The notes: a model not told the origin generated them from the letters alone. A DNA stretch of 49,837 nt from Deltaproteobacteria bacterium (GCA_016186905.1 JACPKS010000058.1:1-49837), one strand, 5' to 3'; positions 7,253 to 16,320 are shown, numbered from the stretch's first letter. Translations and numbers: made by a program.

Positions 7253-9805
7253 ATGGATCGATCTGCGGCAAATTTTTCTCGGTGGATTCGGGTGCTGGCT
7301 TTTGCCGCCGTTACGGCGATTGTGGCGTCGGTGCAGCTTTCACGCGCCGTTGCCGATTCCGGGCTTCCAATCACGGAAACGGAGTACCGGGCTCTGGCGA
7401 CGGAGCTTGCTCCCAAGGTCAACCTCTTCGCGGAAATCTGGAAACAGGATCCGAACGTCGAATTTTACGGCGGTACCTCGCGCGATTTCCTCTACTGGAT
7501 CCTTCGCCAATTCCGCGGAGTGAAGACGCGCTCGAAGGCCGAGTCGGTGATGGCGCGCCTTCGACGCGCGCCGCTCATCGACGTGCGAGAGTTCATTCTG
7601 CAGGATTCCGACGTGGACGTGATTGCGAAAGAGGGTTCGCTCAATGTATCGGCTTCCCAATTCGGGGTGCGCAAGATCGATGTTGTCAGTCCGGATATCC
7701 TCGATCCCAACACCGTCCTTGGGCGCGGCGAACTGGATCAGGGCTATGTTCCGGCTGAAAAGATCCGGCTAACCAAGCAGGGCATCAAGACGCATCCCGG
7801 GTTCGTGGACGGCGTCTCCGAAATTATTTCAGGCAACCTTACCATCAGGTTTGCGCCGGAGGAAAAATTCTGGAAGACGAAATACGCTCGTGAAGGGCTC
7901 AATCACCCGGTGCTGCTCGCGCTACGTTACCTGCGCGTTGTCTCAACCGACTACTATCAGAGGTTCGGCGTCACATATCCCGTAGAAGTAGCCCTCGACC
8001 CGCGGTCTGACGCAGCAGTCCGCGCCGTTGTCGATTCCGTGCGCGATGGTCGCGCCCTTCGGCCGTTTTTTGAGAGACCGCAGTTTGTAACGTGGTTCAA
8101 CGCCTCGATCCAGAAGGCTTTCCGATCTTACGCGAACCCAACCGTGGCGTTTCACTTGATGAAGCGCTTTGGAATCGACCAGCTTATCACGCTCTACCCG
8201 AAAATCGAGCCCTTCTTCAATTATCTTCTGGTGCGCAAGTGGGATGAGCGAAAGATAGCCGCGAACTTCGCCAAATCCGGTCTGAGTCCGGAGGAAGTCT
8301 ATACAGATCCGCGCTCGTATTTTCCCGACCTGACTCTCTATCACGGTACGAGAACTGAGGCGGGATTCCGGAGCATCGTTCTTCAAGGCATTATCGCGTC
8401 CGAGGATGGAAGCACGGGCAAAGGATTATACGGCGTATCCAAAGGCCACATTTCCTTCGCGGAGTCGTGGGGAGGAAGTCCTGACCGCGTCGTCGCGATA
8501 CGCATGAACGAAAACACGAAGCTTATTGACACGACGACGGGCACGGGCAAGAAGCTCTTTAAGTCATATAAGGGAGATTATGAATCCTTTGCCGAGGCGT
8601 TCGGCGCTGATCTCATCCGCTATGAATACGGCGACGTCGAAGCGTTCATTCTCAAGAATAGCGGAGCGATCGCGAAGATCGAAGGGCATATCCGAAAGGT
8701 TCTTCCGTTGTCTAAATTCATCGAGTCCGTCGAGGCGGTACGCACGCTCGAAGACTTGAAGCGCCTCCTGCCCTCGTTTCTCCTGTACCAATGGTCGCGC
8801 CCGGAGCTGCAAATGCTGTCGAAAACCCTGCCGGAACCCAAGCTACTCGCATACGAGATCGCGCGCGCGATCGATCAGGGCCAAGCCGATTTTCTCTGGC
8901 GGGACGGGCCATCGTCGGCCTTCGTAGAGACGTTCTATCTTCCGATCGCTTTGGAAGACGAGAGTTCCGGCCTGCTGAAAGCCTTGTTTTCCGCTGGCGC
9001 AATGGAGGCATTCTGGTCGGGTCCCAAGATCCTTCTTGAGAATCTGGATTGGCTGAAGAAACCCAATGCCGAGATCTTCGTTAAGATGCTTGCGGATAAC
9101 CGCAATCGCGATCTGAAGTTGAAGCACGAGTACAACCGGTACGTCTACTACGTGACGCTGATGCGGATTCTGGAGCATCCTGACGCGAAGCCATGGCGGG
9201 AGAAAATCGTAAGATCCGGATTGAACGATCAGGAGATCTTCCAATTGCTGCTGGCCAAGCCGACGTCTACGGATCTCCACTGGTACCTGCTCCAACTTGA
9301 GAGCGGACCGAGTCTTCTGGTGCGGCTTATCCTTAGAGCCGAATCTGGCGATGAGAAATTGAAGCCAGCTCTGCGGCACTTTTTCGGGGATTGGTACAAA
9401 TACACGGCTTGGCATGATGAACGTTTTTTTCCGATCCTTCTCTTTTACTTCGAAACTCTCGATGCGGAGGAGCTCTTTGATTTGATCAGTATGGGCCCCC
9501 GTGAGATATTCAGTAGTTTTGCGTTTCCGCAAACCGGGAGATTTGTGAGGCTTAGGGATTTCTTCTGGAAGGGAAAGGGCAGCACGGTGAGCTTTTGGCG
9601 GCAGTTCAAGGAAAACCGCTCCGGAAACCCGCGTTACGTATGGGAAATGAAACCGATTGATCAGATCCGATTGAAGTTGCGAACGGAATTCGGCGAGCCA
9701 GACTTGAGCGCGTTTGGATTGCCGCCTCCCAAACAATCAGCCCCGAAAAGCGGCAGTACCGGGTTCATCCCTTTCTGCGCCCGCATGCTTCGGGCCATGC
9801 GCTAA
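7253..9805 (+). CDS. Exported protein with NTase-like and ADP-ribosyltransferase-like domains (paralogue A)
   Basis: The 850-residue protein is a clear paralogue of the minus-strand gene at 2460-5753. Shared blocks include VNLF, GGTSRDFL, the DxD region, QGYVP, GLNHP, NASI, YHGT and GLYGV. A signal peptide ends near SRAVA-D (residue 34). GGTSRD (73-78) and DSDVD (118-122) fit a polymerase-beta-type nucleotidyltransferase head. YHGT (363-366), GLYG (391-394) and VEAFILKN (462-469, Glu463) fit an ADP-ribosyltransferase H-Y-E core, complete here but lacking the Glu in the paralogue. The C-terminal 370 residues are probably helical and of unknown role. ATG 7253 is chosen because the signal peptide follows; its ribosome site is weak. 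The order spoIID then this gene suggests a shared envelope-related role. Catalysis is inferred, not shown. Confidence 0.6.
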   Translation: MDRSAANFSRWIRVLAFAAVTAIVASVQLSRAVADSGLPITETEYRALATELAPKVNLFAEIWKQDPNVEFYGGTSRDFLYWILRQFRGVKTRSKAESVMARLRRAPLIDVREFILQDSDVDVIAKEGSLNVSASQFGVRKIDVVSPDILDPNTVLGRGELDQGYVPAEKIRLTKQGIKTHPGFVDGVSEIISGNLTIRFAPEEKFWKTKYAREGLNHPVLLALRYLRVVSTDYYQRFGVTYPVEVALDPRSDAAVRAVVDSVRDGRALRPFFERPQFVTWFNASIQKAFRSYANPTVAFHLMKRFGIDQLITLYPKIEPFFNYLLVRKWDERKIAANFAKSGLSPEEVYTDPRSYFPDLTLYHGTRTEAGFRSIVLQGIIASEDGSTGKGLYGVSKGHISFAESWGGSPDRVVAIRMNENTKLIDTTTGTGKKLFKSYKGDYESFAEAFGADLIRYEYGDVEAFILKNSGAIAKIEGHIRKVLPLSKFIESVEAVRTLEDLKRLLPSFLLYQWSRPELQMLSKTLPEPKLLAYEIARAIDQGQADFLWRDGPSSAFVETFYLPIALEDESSGLLKALFSAGAMEAFWSGPKILLENLDWLKKPNAEIFVKMLADNRNRDLKLKHEYNRYVYYVTLMRILEHPDAKPWREKIVRSGLNDQEIFQLLLAKPTSTDLHWYLLQLESGPSLLVRLILRAESGDEKLKPALRHFFGDWYKYTAWHDERFFPILLFYFETLDAEELFDLISMGPREIFSSFAFPQTGRFVRLRDFFWKGKGSTVSFWRQFKENRSGNPRYVWEMKPIDQIRLKLRTEFGEPDLSAFGLPPPKQSAPKSGSTGFIPFCARMLRAMR

Positions 9806-9863
9806 GCGGCGGTACGTCCGGGGGTGTTGCGGTACGCTCCCAGCTCGGCTAGGGTGCCGCTGG

Positions 9864-11030
9864 ATGGATGCCTCGCTATTCGATTACGACCTTCCCGGCG
9901 GCCGCATCGCGCAGTCGCCCGCGGAGCCTCGCGATGCTTCAAAGCTTCTTTTGTGTCGCGCGCGCGGCCGGCTCGGCCGGTTCTCGGGCCCCTTCGAGTT
10001 TTCGGATCACCGATTCCGCGACATCGAGTCGATGCTTGGGGCCGGTGATTTTCTCGTGATGAACGACGCGAAGGTACTGCCCGTTCGTATATTCGGGAGG
10101 CGCGAAACCGGCGGAGCTGTCGAGGCGTTGCTCCTGAGAAAAAAAACCGGCGCCGAAGAGTCATCCGAGGATTGGACGGCGCTTCTCCATCTTTCCGCCA
10201 AAATCAAACCGGGATTGAAGCTCGTCTTTGAGCCGGGCCTCGTCGCCGAGGTTTTATCCACCCACGAAGAGCGGCTCGCAAGCGACGGCGAAGTGCGGTT
10301 GCGCTTCAGCGGCTTAGCTCTTGAGCGCGCCGGCGCGCAACGCGCTGACGAGAGATTCGAGCGTTGGCTCGAAACGCACGGGCACGTGCCGCTGCCGCCC
10401 TATATTGAGCGCGACGATGACGCTTCCGATAAGACGCGCTACCAGACCGTCTACGCGCGAAAATCGGGATCGGCCGCCGCACCCACGGCGGGGTTTCATT
10501 TCACGCCAGAACTACTCTCGCGCCTTGAGGCGCGCGGCGTGCGGATGGGACGAATCACCCTGCACGTGGGGCTCGGAACGTTTCGTCCGATCAAGGCGGA
10601 CCAAATCGAAGAGCACCAGATGCACGAAGAAATTTACGAAATCACGCCCGATTTCGCCGAGGCTTATGCCAGCGCCCGCAATGAAGGCCGCCGCATCGTC
10701 GCCGTCGGAACAACCGTGGTGCGGGCGCTGGAGAGTTGGATCAATCCGGTGCCCGGCGCGGACAAAGCGATCGGCGCGCCCGGAATTTTCGTCACGCGCG
10801 CTTACATACGGCCGGGTCACGCCTTCAAGGCGGTCGACGACCTCATCACGAATTTTCATCTTCCGCGCTCGACGCTTCTCGTTCTCATCGCGGCTGCGAT
10901 GGGGCGGGGGCGGGAAGAGATTGAAAACCAGCGCGCGGCTTACGCGCACGCGCTCGCGCAGGGCTACCGGTTTTTCAGTTACGGCGACGCGATGTTTATC
11001 CGCGGAAAAAATAACGGAGGTGATGAATGA
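9864..11030 (+). CDS. queA: S-adenosylmethionine:tRNA ribosyltransferase-isomerase
   Basis: QueA transfers and isomerises the ribose of S-adenosylmethionine onto 7-aminomethyl-7-deazaguanine in tRNA, making epoxyqueuosine in the cytoplasm. The 388-residue product is close to full family length. It carries FDYDLP at the N-terminus, the NDAKVLPVR block, AAPTAGFHFT, TLHVGLGTFRP, the QMHEEIYEI region and the C-terminal NFHLPRSTLLVL. ATG 9864 is preferred over an upstream in-frame codon because MDASLFDYDLP is the natural QueA start and AGGG lies 10 bases before it. The next gene starts inside its stop (ATGA). The tgt gene of the same pathway is 8.5 kb downstream. Confidence 0.96.
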   Translation: MDASLFDYDLPGGRIAQSPAEPRDASKLLLCRARGRLGRFSGPFEFSDHRFRDIESMLGAGDFLVMNDAKVLPVRIFGRRETGGAVEALLLRKKTGAEESSEDWTALLHLSAKIKPGLKLVFEPGLVAEVLSTHEERLASDGEVRLRFSGLALERAGAQRADERFERWLETHGHVPLPPYIERDDDASDKTRYQTVYARKSGSAAAPTAGFHFTPELLSRLEARGVRMGRITLHVGLGTFRPIKADQIEEHQMHEEIYEITPDFAEAYASARNEGRRIVAVGTTVVRALESWINPVPGADKAIGAPGIFVTRAYIRPGHAFKAVDDLITNFHLPRSTLLVLIAAAMGRGREEIENQRAAYAHALAQGYRFFSYGDAMFIRGKNNGGDE

Positions 11031-11680
11031 CGGCGCTTAAACGCGAGCTGCTCGTCGTTGGCCCGCTTCAGTGCAACTGTTCGATCATTTACGACGAGAA
11101 AACGCGCGAGGCGATCGTGATCGATCCGGGCGATGAGGTGGAACGCATCCGCAAAACTCTTGAGCGCGAGGGGCTCAGCCTCAAGTGCGCCGTTCACACG
11201 CACGCCCATTTCGACCACGTCGGCGCGACCGGCGGCTTGAAGCGCGCGCTGCCGGGCATGCAGATCGCGCTTCATCGCGACGACGAAGATCTCTACCGCA
11301 ATCTGCCCATGCAGGGACAGCTCTTCGGGTTTCACTTCGAAGCGCCGCCGCCGGTCGATAAGTTTTTGGTCGACGAGGAAGATCTCTCGGTTGGCGGGCA
11401 CAAGTTTTCGGTGCTGCATACTCCGGGGCATTCGCCGGGCGGAGTTTGCCTGCGTTTCGAGGCGGGGCTTTTGTCGGAAACCCCCGTTCTTTTCAGCGGC
11501 GACACCTTATTTCAGCGCTCGATCGGCCGCACCGATTTTTGGGGCGGCGACTACCGGCAGCTGATCAATAGTATTCGAGACCGGCTCTTGACGCTCGACG
11601 ATGAGACGTTCGTCCAACCCGGGCACGGGCCCGACACCACGATTGGTGTTGAAGCCCGCTCCAATCCGTTCTTAAAATAG
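11027..11680 (+). CDS. Metallo-beta-lactamase-fold hydrolase (glyoxalase II-like)
   Basis: A 217-residue cytoplasmic hydrolase of the small glyoxalase-II/YcbL type. The metal-binding set is complete: HTHAHFDH (HxHxDH), HTPGHS, FSGDTLF with the bridging Asp, and QPGHGP near the C-terminus. GRTDFWGG is also typical of this group. It overlaps queA by 4 bases (ATGA), indicating translational coupling, although no shared pathway is obvious. The likely substrate is a glutathione or other thioester, but this cannot be read from the sequence. Confidence 0.9.
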   Translation: MTALKRELLVVGPLQCNCSIIYDEKTREAIVIDPGDEVERIRKTLEREGLSLKCAVHTHAHFDHVGATGGLKRALPGMQIALHRDDEDLYRNLPMQGQLFGFHFEAPPPVDKFLVDEEDLSVGGHKFSVLHTPGHSPGGVCLRFEAGLLSETPVLFSGDTLFQRSIGRTDFWGGDYRQLINSIRDRLLTLDDETFVQPGHGPDTTIGVEARSNPFLK

Positions 11681-11683
11681 GCT

Positions 11684-12568
11684 ATGCCCGAAAGCCACGT
11701 CGCTGCCCCCATCTCTGGCCGCATCTCCGCCTGCGTGATCGCGCGAAACGAGGAGCGCACGATCGCGCGCGCGCTCAAAAGCCTCGCGTTCGCCGACGAG
11801 ATCATCGTGATCGACGCGCAGTCGGCCGACCGCACCCGCGAGATCGCCTCGGGCCTCGCGACTCGCGTGATCGAGAACCCCTGGAGCGGATTCGCAAACC
11901 AACGCAACGTGGGCTTGAGCCACTGCCGGGGCGACTGGGTGTTTTTTCTCGATTCCGACGAGGAGGCTACGCCCGAGCTCGGCGCGCGGCTGAAGCGAAT
12001 CGCCTCCGAACCGCCGGCGAAGCATCCCGCGTGTTACTCGATTCAAAGAATTGAATACTTTCTGGGCAAAGAGCTTCGTTACGGCCCCGGAAATCCTTCG
12101 CATCAGTGGCGCTTTTTCAGGCGCGAAGGCGTGCGCTTTGAGGGCGAGGTGCATGAGTTTCCTCGCTTCAACGGTCCCGTGGGGATGATCGAGGAACCGA
12201 TCCGCCACAATCCCGATCTTGGCATCGACCGTTTTCTTTCCAAGCTCAATCACTACACGACGATCGAAGCGCTTGAGCGTTTTGCGCTTGGAAGCCGCAC
12301 GACGCTCTTTCACGCGTTCGGCACGTTCTTCACCACGTTGTTTAAGAACGGCGTGCGATACCGCGGTTTTTTGAACGGCCGCGTGGGATTCGTGCTCACC
12401 GTGCTCGAGTCGATCTCGCGCGTCGTCCGGCATTTGAAGCTCTGGGTGCTCTGGCAGGTGCACGACGGAAAAATCCGCATGGATCTCGGCGTGAAACTTC
12501 CGCCGCCCGGGTCGGCCAACCCCCTTTCGAAGGCCGAACTCGAGCGCCCCGTTTGGAAAGGCCCATGA
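11684..12568 (+). CDS. Family 2 glycosyltransferase, LPS-core WaaE/KdtX-like
   Basis: A 294-residue GT-A-fold transferase. The N-terminus SACVIARNEERTIARAL and the nucleotide-sugar site VIDAQSADRT are followed by FLDSDEE, the DxD metal-binding motif. The C-terminal part (RWRFF-like HQWRFFRREG, then NHYTTIEALERFA) resembles WaaE/KdtX proteins, which add a beta-linked sugar to the inner core of lipopolysaccharide. It starts 4 bases after the hydrolase stop and overlaps the next glycosyltransferase by ATGA, so the genes form a glycan operon. The exact donor and acceptor are unknown. Confidence 0.88.
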   Translation: MPESHVAAPISGRISACVIARNEERTIARALKSLAFADEIIVIDAQSADRTREIASGLATRVIENPWSGFANQRNVGLSHCRGDWVFFLDSDEEATPELGARLKRIASEPPAKHPACYSIQRIEYFLGKELRYGPGNPSHQWRFFRREGVRFEGEVHEFPRFNGPVGMIEEPIRHNPDLGIDRFLSKLNHYTTIEALERFALGSRTTLFHAFGTFFTTLFKNGVRYRGFLNGRVGFVLTVLESISRVVRHLKLWVLWQVHDGKIRMDLGVKLPPPGSANPLSKAELERPVWKGP

Positions 12569-13740
12569 GCGCGAAGCTCAAAGTCATCCACTCCTGCACG
12601 TCGCTCAGTTTCTCAGGACTCGAACGCTATGTGCTCGATCTCGCGGGTTGGCAACGCGCCAACGGTTACGACGCCGAACTGTTTTGCCGGAAGGACAGCG
12701 AGCTCGAAAGAGCGGCTAGCTTGCGCGGCATCCCGGTGTGGACGATCGGCGCGCGCGACCGCAAAGGGCCGCTGCTCTGGGCGCGGATGCGCGGTGGCTG
12801 GCGGCGGCGCCTCGAAACGGCCGCTGAGAGCGGTGTTCCGCTCGTCTTGCACATGCACGCGGGGGGCGAGCCGTGGTTTCATCTTCCATGGTTGCTTGCG
12901 CGGCCGAAGGTTCTCGTGAAAACGATTCTTCAGTATCACCTCTGGATCAATCACCGGAAACGCGACCCCGTTCACCGCTTGATTTTTTCGCGCGTGGACG
13001 AGGTTTGGTCGTCGTCAGAGTCTTCGCGCGCGCATCTTTCGGCGATTCTTCCCGTTGATCGCGAGAAGATGCGCGTTGTTCCGTACGGGCGGGACGTGCG
13101 CGCGCTGCTTGAGCCGGCCGAAAATGCCGCGCCTGCCGAAGGCGCGCGCTCCGAGCTCGGCCTCGCGCCGGACGATCTCGTCGGTGTCTGCGTGTCGCGC
13201 ATCGAACCGATCAAAGGAATCGGCGAGCTCTTCGACGCGTTCGCGGAAATCGCGCCCGAACATCCGCGCGCGAAGCTGCTTCTCGTCGGGGACGTTTCGC
13301 CCGGCAACGCCGAGGCCGAGACTTTCGCGAGGGCGCTGCACGAGCGTCACGAGCGATTGCCCTGGGACGTGCGTGGGCGGTTTCGGTTCTTAGGATACCG
13401 GCCTCGCTGCGAGGAGATCATGACGGCCGCGGACTTTTACGTGTTGCCGTCCTACGAGGAGTGCATGTCGCTCGCGATGCTCGATGCGCTGATCCTGGGT
13501 CTTCCGGTTCTCGGCACGAACAGCGGCGGAACGCCTTCGGTCGCGCGGCCCGGCGAAACCGGCTGGCTCGTGCCTCCGCGCGATCGCGCCGCGCTCGCGC
13601 GCGCGCTCGATGGCGTGTTCACGGCGCTCGAGCGCGATCCGCGGGCGCTTGCGCCGTTTTCCTCGGCCGCCCGGGCTTTGGGCTCGACCTTCGAGCGAGA
13701 GACGATTTTTCGGCGGGTGTGGGAAATGTATGATGAGTAA
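12565..13740 (+). CDS. Family 4 (GT-B) glycosyltransferase
   Basis: A 391-residue retaining glycosyltransferase. The N-terminal domain begins KLKVIHSCTSLSFSGLERY. The C-terminal nucleotide-binding domain has SRIEPIKGIGEL, LLVGDV and PSYEECMSLAMLDAL, followed by GTNSGGTP. The usual E-x7-E pair of the family appears as E-x7-D. ATG 12565 overlaps the previous stop (ATGA) and has GGAAAGG just upstream, so it is preferred over a TTG 12 bases earlier. With the WaaE-like gene before it and the membrane TPR protein after it, it probably contributes to lipopolysaccharide or another envelope glycan. Confidence 0.88.
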   Translation: MSAKLKVIHSCTSLSFSGLERYVLDLAGWQRANGYDAELFCRKDSELERAASLRGIPVWTIGARDRKGPLLWARMRGGWRRRLETAAESGVPLVLHMHAGGEPWFHLPWLLARPKVLVKTILQYHLWINHRKRDPVHRLIFSRVDEVWSSSESSRAHLSAILPVDREKMRVVPYGRDVRALLEPAENAAPAEGARSELGLAPDDLVGVCVSRIEPIKGIGELFDAFAEIAPEHPRAKLLLVGDVSPGNAEAETFARALHERHERLPWDVRGRFRFLGYRPRCEEIMTAADFYVLPSYEECMSLAMLDALILGLPVLGTNSGGTPSVARPGETGWLVPPRDRAALARALDGVFTALERDPRALAPFSSAARALGSTFERETIFRRVWEMYDE

Positions 13741-13756
13741 GGCGTCTTACTGATTC

Positions 13757-16009
13757 ATGAAAGAAATCCGGGTTAAGCTTTTGGCGCTCCTCGTGGTGTG
13801 GATCGCGATGCTCGCATCCTATTCCAACAGCTTCGACATCGGGTTTCAGTTCGACGACATACACACGATTCAGGCCAATCCTTACGTGCGTTCGCCCGGA
13901 AATATTCCGAAATATTTTTCCGATCCGAAAACCACGTCATTTCGGCCTGAAAACTCGGGCTATCGGCCGATGACGACGACCGCGCTGGCCGTCGGTTACG
14001 CGATCGCGCCCGAAAATTTCTGGGGATACCATCTCGTCAAACTTTTCGAACATGGCGTCGTCGCAACACTGATTTTTCTGCTCTCGCTCCGGCTGCTCTG
14101 CAGGCGGCGCGAAGCCGGCTCGGCGTACGACGCGCTCGGCGCGACGGAGCCCCCGCGAAAGACCGACCTGGCCTCGTCGCTCGTCGCGTTTTCCGCCGCG
14201 CTCACCTTCGCGGTTCATCGCGTGAATACCGAGGTCGTGGATTACATCTCGGCGATTTCCTCGCTTCAGGCGGGGATGTTTTTTCTGCTCGCGTTTTTTC
14301 TTTACGTGCGCTCGCGGGAGGCGCGAACCTCCGGCGGGCGTCGGGCGTTCTTCATGTTTTCGTGCGTGAGCTTCGCGGCAAGCGTGTTCAGCAAGGAAGA
14401 AGGCGCCACTTTCCCCGCGGCGGTACTTCTGTACGAGTGGCTCTATGGCGGCGGAAGTGTAAGCGGTAGAGCCGGCCAGACGTTTTGGCAGCGCTTCCCC
14501 GGCGCTCCGAGACCTCCCCTGCGGACCATCTTCCAGACCATCGCCCGCATCCTGCAGACCATTGCCCGTCTTCTACGATCCAATCTTCTGACCATCGCCC
14601 CGTATCTTGCGATCCTCGCCGCGTTTCTCATCCTGAGAACGGTTCTCATGGATCCCATCGCCGATACCTCTCGCGGCGCGACCGCGCGCTGGATTTATTT
14701 CATCACGCAGCTTCGCGCGTGGCTGCATTACTGGGCGCTCTATTTTTGGCCGGTAAGGCTTAACGCCGACAATCTGGGCTTTGAACTCTCGCCGGGACTC
14801 GCCGATCTTCGCGTCTGGGGCGCTCTCACGGCGCACGTCGCGATCGGGTCTCTTGCCTGGATCTTCCGGCGCCGCGATCCGTTCGCGATCTTCGCCGTGG
14901 CGTGGATGTACGTGACCGTGCTTCCGGCCTCAAGCGTGTTTCAACTCTCGGAGGCCGTCAACGAGCACCGGGCTTACATCCCGTACATGATGCTTGCTCC
15001 ACTCGCGGCTTGGGCGCTCTTCGGCGCGGTATCATGGGTCGGCTCGCGCCTGCGATTTTCAGAGCGGATCGGGGCGATGGTCTATCTCGGCGTGATCATT
15101 CTCGCCTCGGCGGCCCTCGGCGTGGGCGCGTACGCGCGCAACGAGGTCTGGAAAAGCGACGTCACGCTTTGGGAGGACGTGCTTGCGAAAAATCCCGGAA
15201 GCGTGCGCGCGATGAGCGTGCTCGGCGTTTCCTATCTCAACCGCGGCGAGACCAGGCGCGCACTCGCGCTCTTTGAGCGTTGTCACGCCGATGCGCCGGC
15301 GTACCTTCCGTGCATCGTGCACTTGAGCATGGCTTATGCCGATACGAAAGAGTTCGGGAAGGGATTGGATCTTCTGCGGCAGGGCTATCGGCTCGATCCC
15401 GATTATCCGCACGTGAATTTTCATCTCGGGATTTACTACAAAGAATACATTCGCGACGTCGAACGCGCGAAGATTCACTTCCGCCGCGTCGAATCGCTCA
15501 CGTCAGGGCGTTTTTTTCAGGCGACATTGAAGCTTGCCGAAATCGAGATGGAGGAAGGCCGCGTGGACGATGCGATCTCCACGGCCAAACGGGTGATCGC
15601 ACTCGACGCGGGCAACGGCGATGCGTGGGAATTGATCGGGCGCTGCGCGCTGCTTCGGGGCGATGGTCCCTCGGCGCAGAGGATTTTCTCAAGGCTGCTC
15701 GCGATCGAACCGAATTCGCCGCGAAACCTCCTCGACTTCGCGAACCTGGCGGAACGGTCGGGCGATTGGCGAACCGCGGGCGCCTACTATCAGCGCGCTA
15801 CGATCGAAAACCCGCGCGCGATTCAGGCGTGGCAGGGTCTTGCCCGGGCTGCAAAGGCCCTGGGCAACCCCCCGACCACCGCCCCGAACGCATCTCAGAC
15901 CATCGCCCGCGCGACGGCGGCCGTTGAGCGCCTGAAGGCCGGTCGGGCCTGGACGTGGTACGCATCCATGTTCCTTTCCGGCGAAAAGCCCGGACAGATT
16001 GAGCCGTAA
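13757..16009 (+). CDS. Membrane TPR protein, TMTC-like GT-C glycosyltransferase candidate
   Basis: The 750-residue product has a first membrane helix (about 7-22), then an extracytoplasmic FDDIHTI (DD at 33-34), the position of the catalytic acid in GT-C transferases. Roughly ten membrane segments follow to about residue 460, and TPR repeats fill 480-720. This layout matches TMTC-type O-mannosyltransferases and related bacterial proteins. Residues 257-282 are a short repetitive stretch (QTIAR, QTIAR, LTIAP) encoded by copies of the ACCATCGCCC decamer. Two more copies encode TTAP (from residue 707) and QTIAR near the C-terminus. They look like in-frame repeat insertions. It follows the two glycosyltransferases by 16 bases. 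The transferase role is inferred. Confidence 0.75.
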   Translation: MKEIRVKLLALLVVWIAMLASYSNSFDIGFQFDDIHTIQANPYVRSPGNIPKYFSDPKTTSFRPENSGYRPMTTTALAVGYAIAPENFWGYHLVKLFEHGVVATLIFLLSLRLLCRRREAGSAYDALGATEPPRKTDLASSLVAFSAALTFAVHRVNTEVVDYISAISSLQAGMFFLLAFFLYVRSREARTSGGRRAFFMFSCVSFAASVFSKEEGATFPAAVLLYEWLYGGGSVSGRAGQTFWQRFPGAPRPPLRTIFQTIARILQTIARLLRSNLLTIAPYLAILAAFLILRTVLMDPIADTSRGATARWIYFITQLRAWLHYWALYFWPVRLNADNLGFELSPGLADLRVWGALTAHVAIGSLAWIFRRRDPFAIFAVAWMYVTVLPASSVFQLSEAVNEHRAYIPYMMLAPLAAWALFGAVSWVGSRLRFSERIGAMVYLGVIILASAALGVGAYARNEVWKSDVTLWEDVLAKNPGSVRAMSVLGVSYLNRGETRRALALFERCHADAPAYLPCIVHLSMAYADTKEFGKGLDLLRQGYRLDPDYPHVNFHLGIYYKEYIRDVERAKIHFRRVESLTSGRFFQATLKLAEIEMEEGRVDDAISTAKRVIALDAGNGDAWELIGRCALLRGDGPSAQRIFSRLLAIEPNSPRNLLDFANLAERSGDWRTAGAYYQRATIENPRAIQAWQGLARAAKALGNPPTTAPNASQTIARATAAVERLKAGRAWTWYASMFLSGEKPGQIEP
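14525..14600 (+). repeat. In-gene cluster of ACCATCGCCC-type repeats
   Basis: Copies begin at 14525 (diverged), 14537, 14558 (ACCATTGCCC) and 14591. The spacings of 12, 21 and 33 bases are all multiples of three, so each copy is read as TIA followed by Arg or Pro. The surrounding residues are similar too, which suggests local duplication or insertion of a longer unit inside the membrane-protein gene. Confidence 0.65.
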
Positions 16010-16084
16010 GTCATTAAGATTAATAGATAAAAATATTTTAGTCTGGTATTGATTATGGGCTCGCGAAGTGGTACATTGCGCCGC

Positions 16085-16249
16085 ATGATCAACTCCATTA
16101 TCAATTCCATGAAATCGATGATTCAGGCGAGCCGCGGAATTGTGTCAACCGCCGTTTCTGTGATCGCGTCGTTTGCGTTGGCACTCTTTCTCCCTCTCGT
16201 CGCCGTCGCTGTCGCACTCGTTTTGCCGACGCTGCTCGTTCACGTTTAG
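16085..16249 (+). CDS. Possible small hydrophobic membrane peptide
   Basis: A 54-codon ORF starting ATGATCAACTCC. Residues 1-20 are polar and possibly amphipathic (MINSIINSMKS). Residues 21-52 are almost wholly hydrophobic and could form one membrane helix. No clear ribosome site precedes it, and an in-frame ATG at 16055 would add ten residues. It could be a small membrane peptide, or a chance ORF in a GC-rich intergenic region. I do not recognise it. Confidence 0.3.
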   Translation: MINSIINSMKSMIQASRGIVSTAVSVIASFALALFLPLVAVAVALVLPTLLVHV

Positions 16250-16286
16250 CGAGCCCTGGGAAGCCCTGGGACCATCGCCCGCGTAT

Positions 16287-16320
16287 GTTCCAAAGCCAGT
16301 TTGGAACGGTTTGTTCCAAA
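16287..16320. promoter_or_regulatory. Palindromic operator candidate upstream of the TIGR02147 regulator
   Basis: A perfect inverted repeat GTTCCAAA (16287-16294) - GCCAG - TTTGGAAC (16300-16307) is followed by a third half-site GTTCCAAA at 16313-16320, 26 bases after the first. It lies 44-77 bases upstream of the ATG at 16364, where an operator for autoregulation would be expected. The binding protein is not known; the adjacent helix-turn-helix protein is the simplest guess. Confidence 0.5.
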
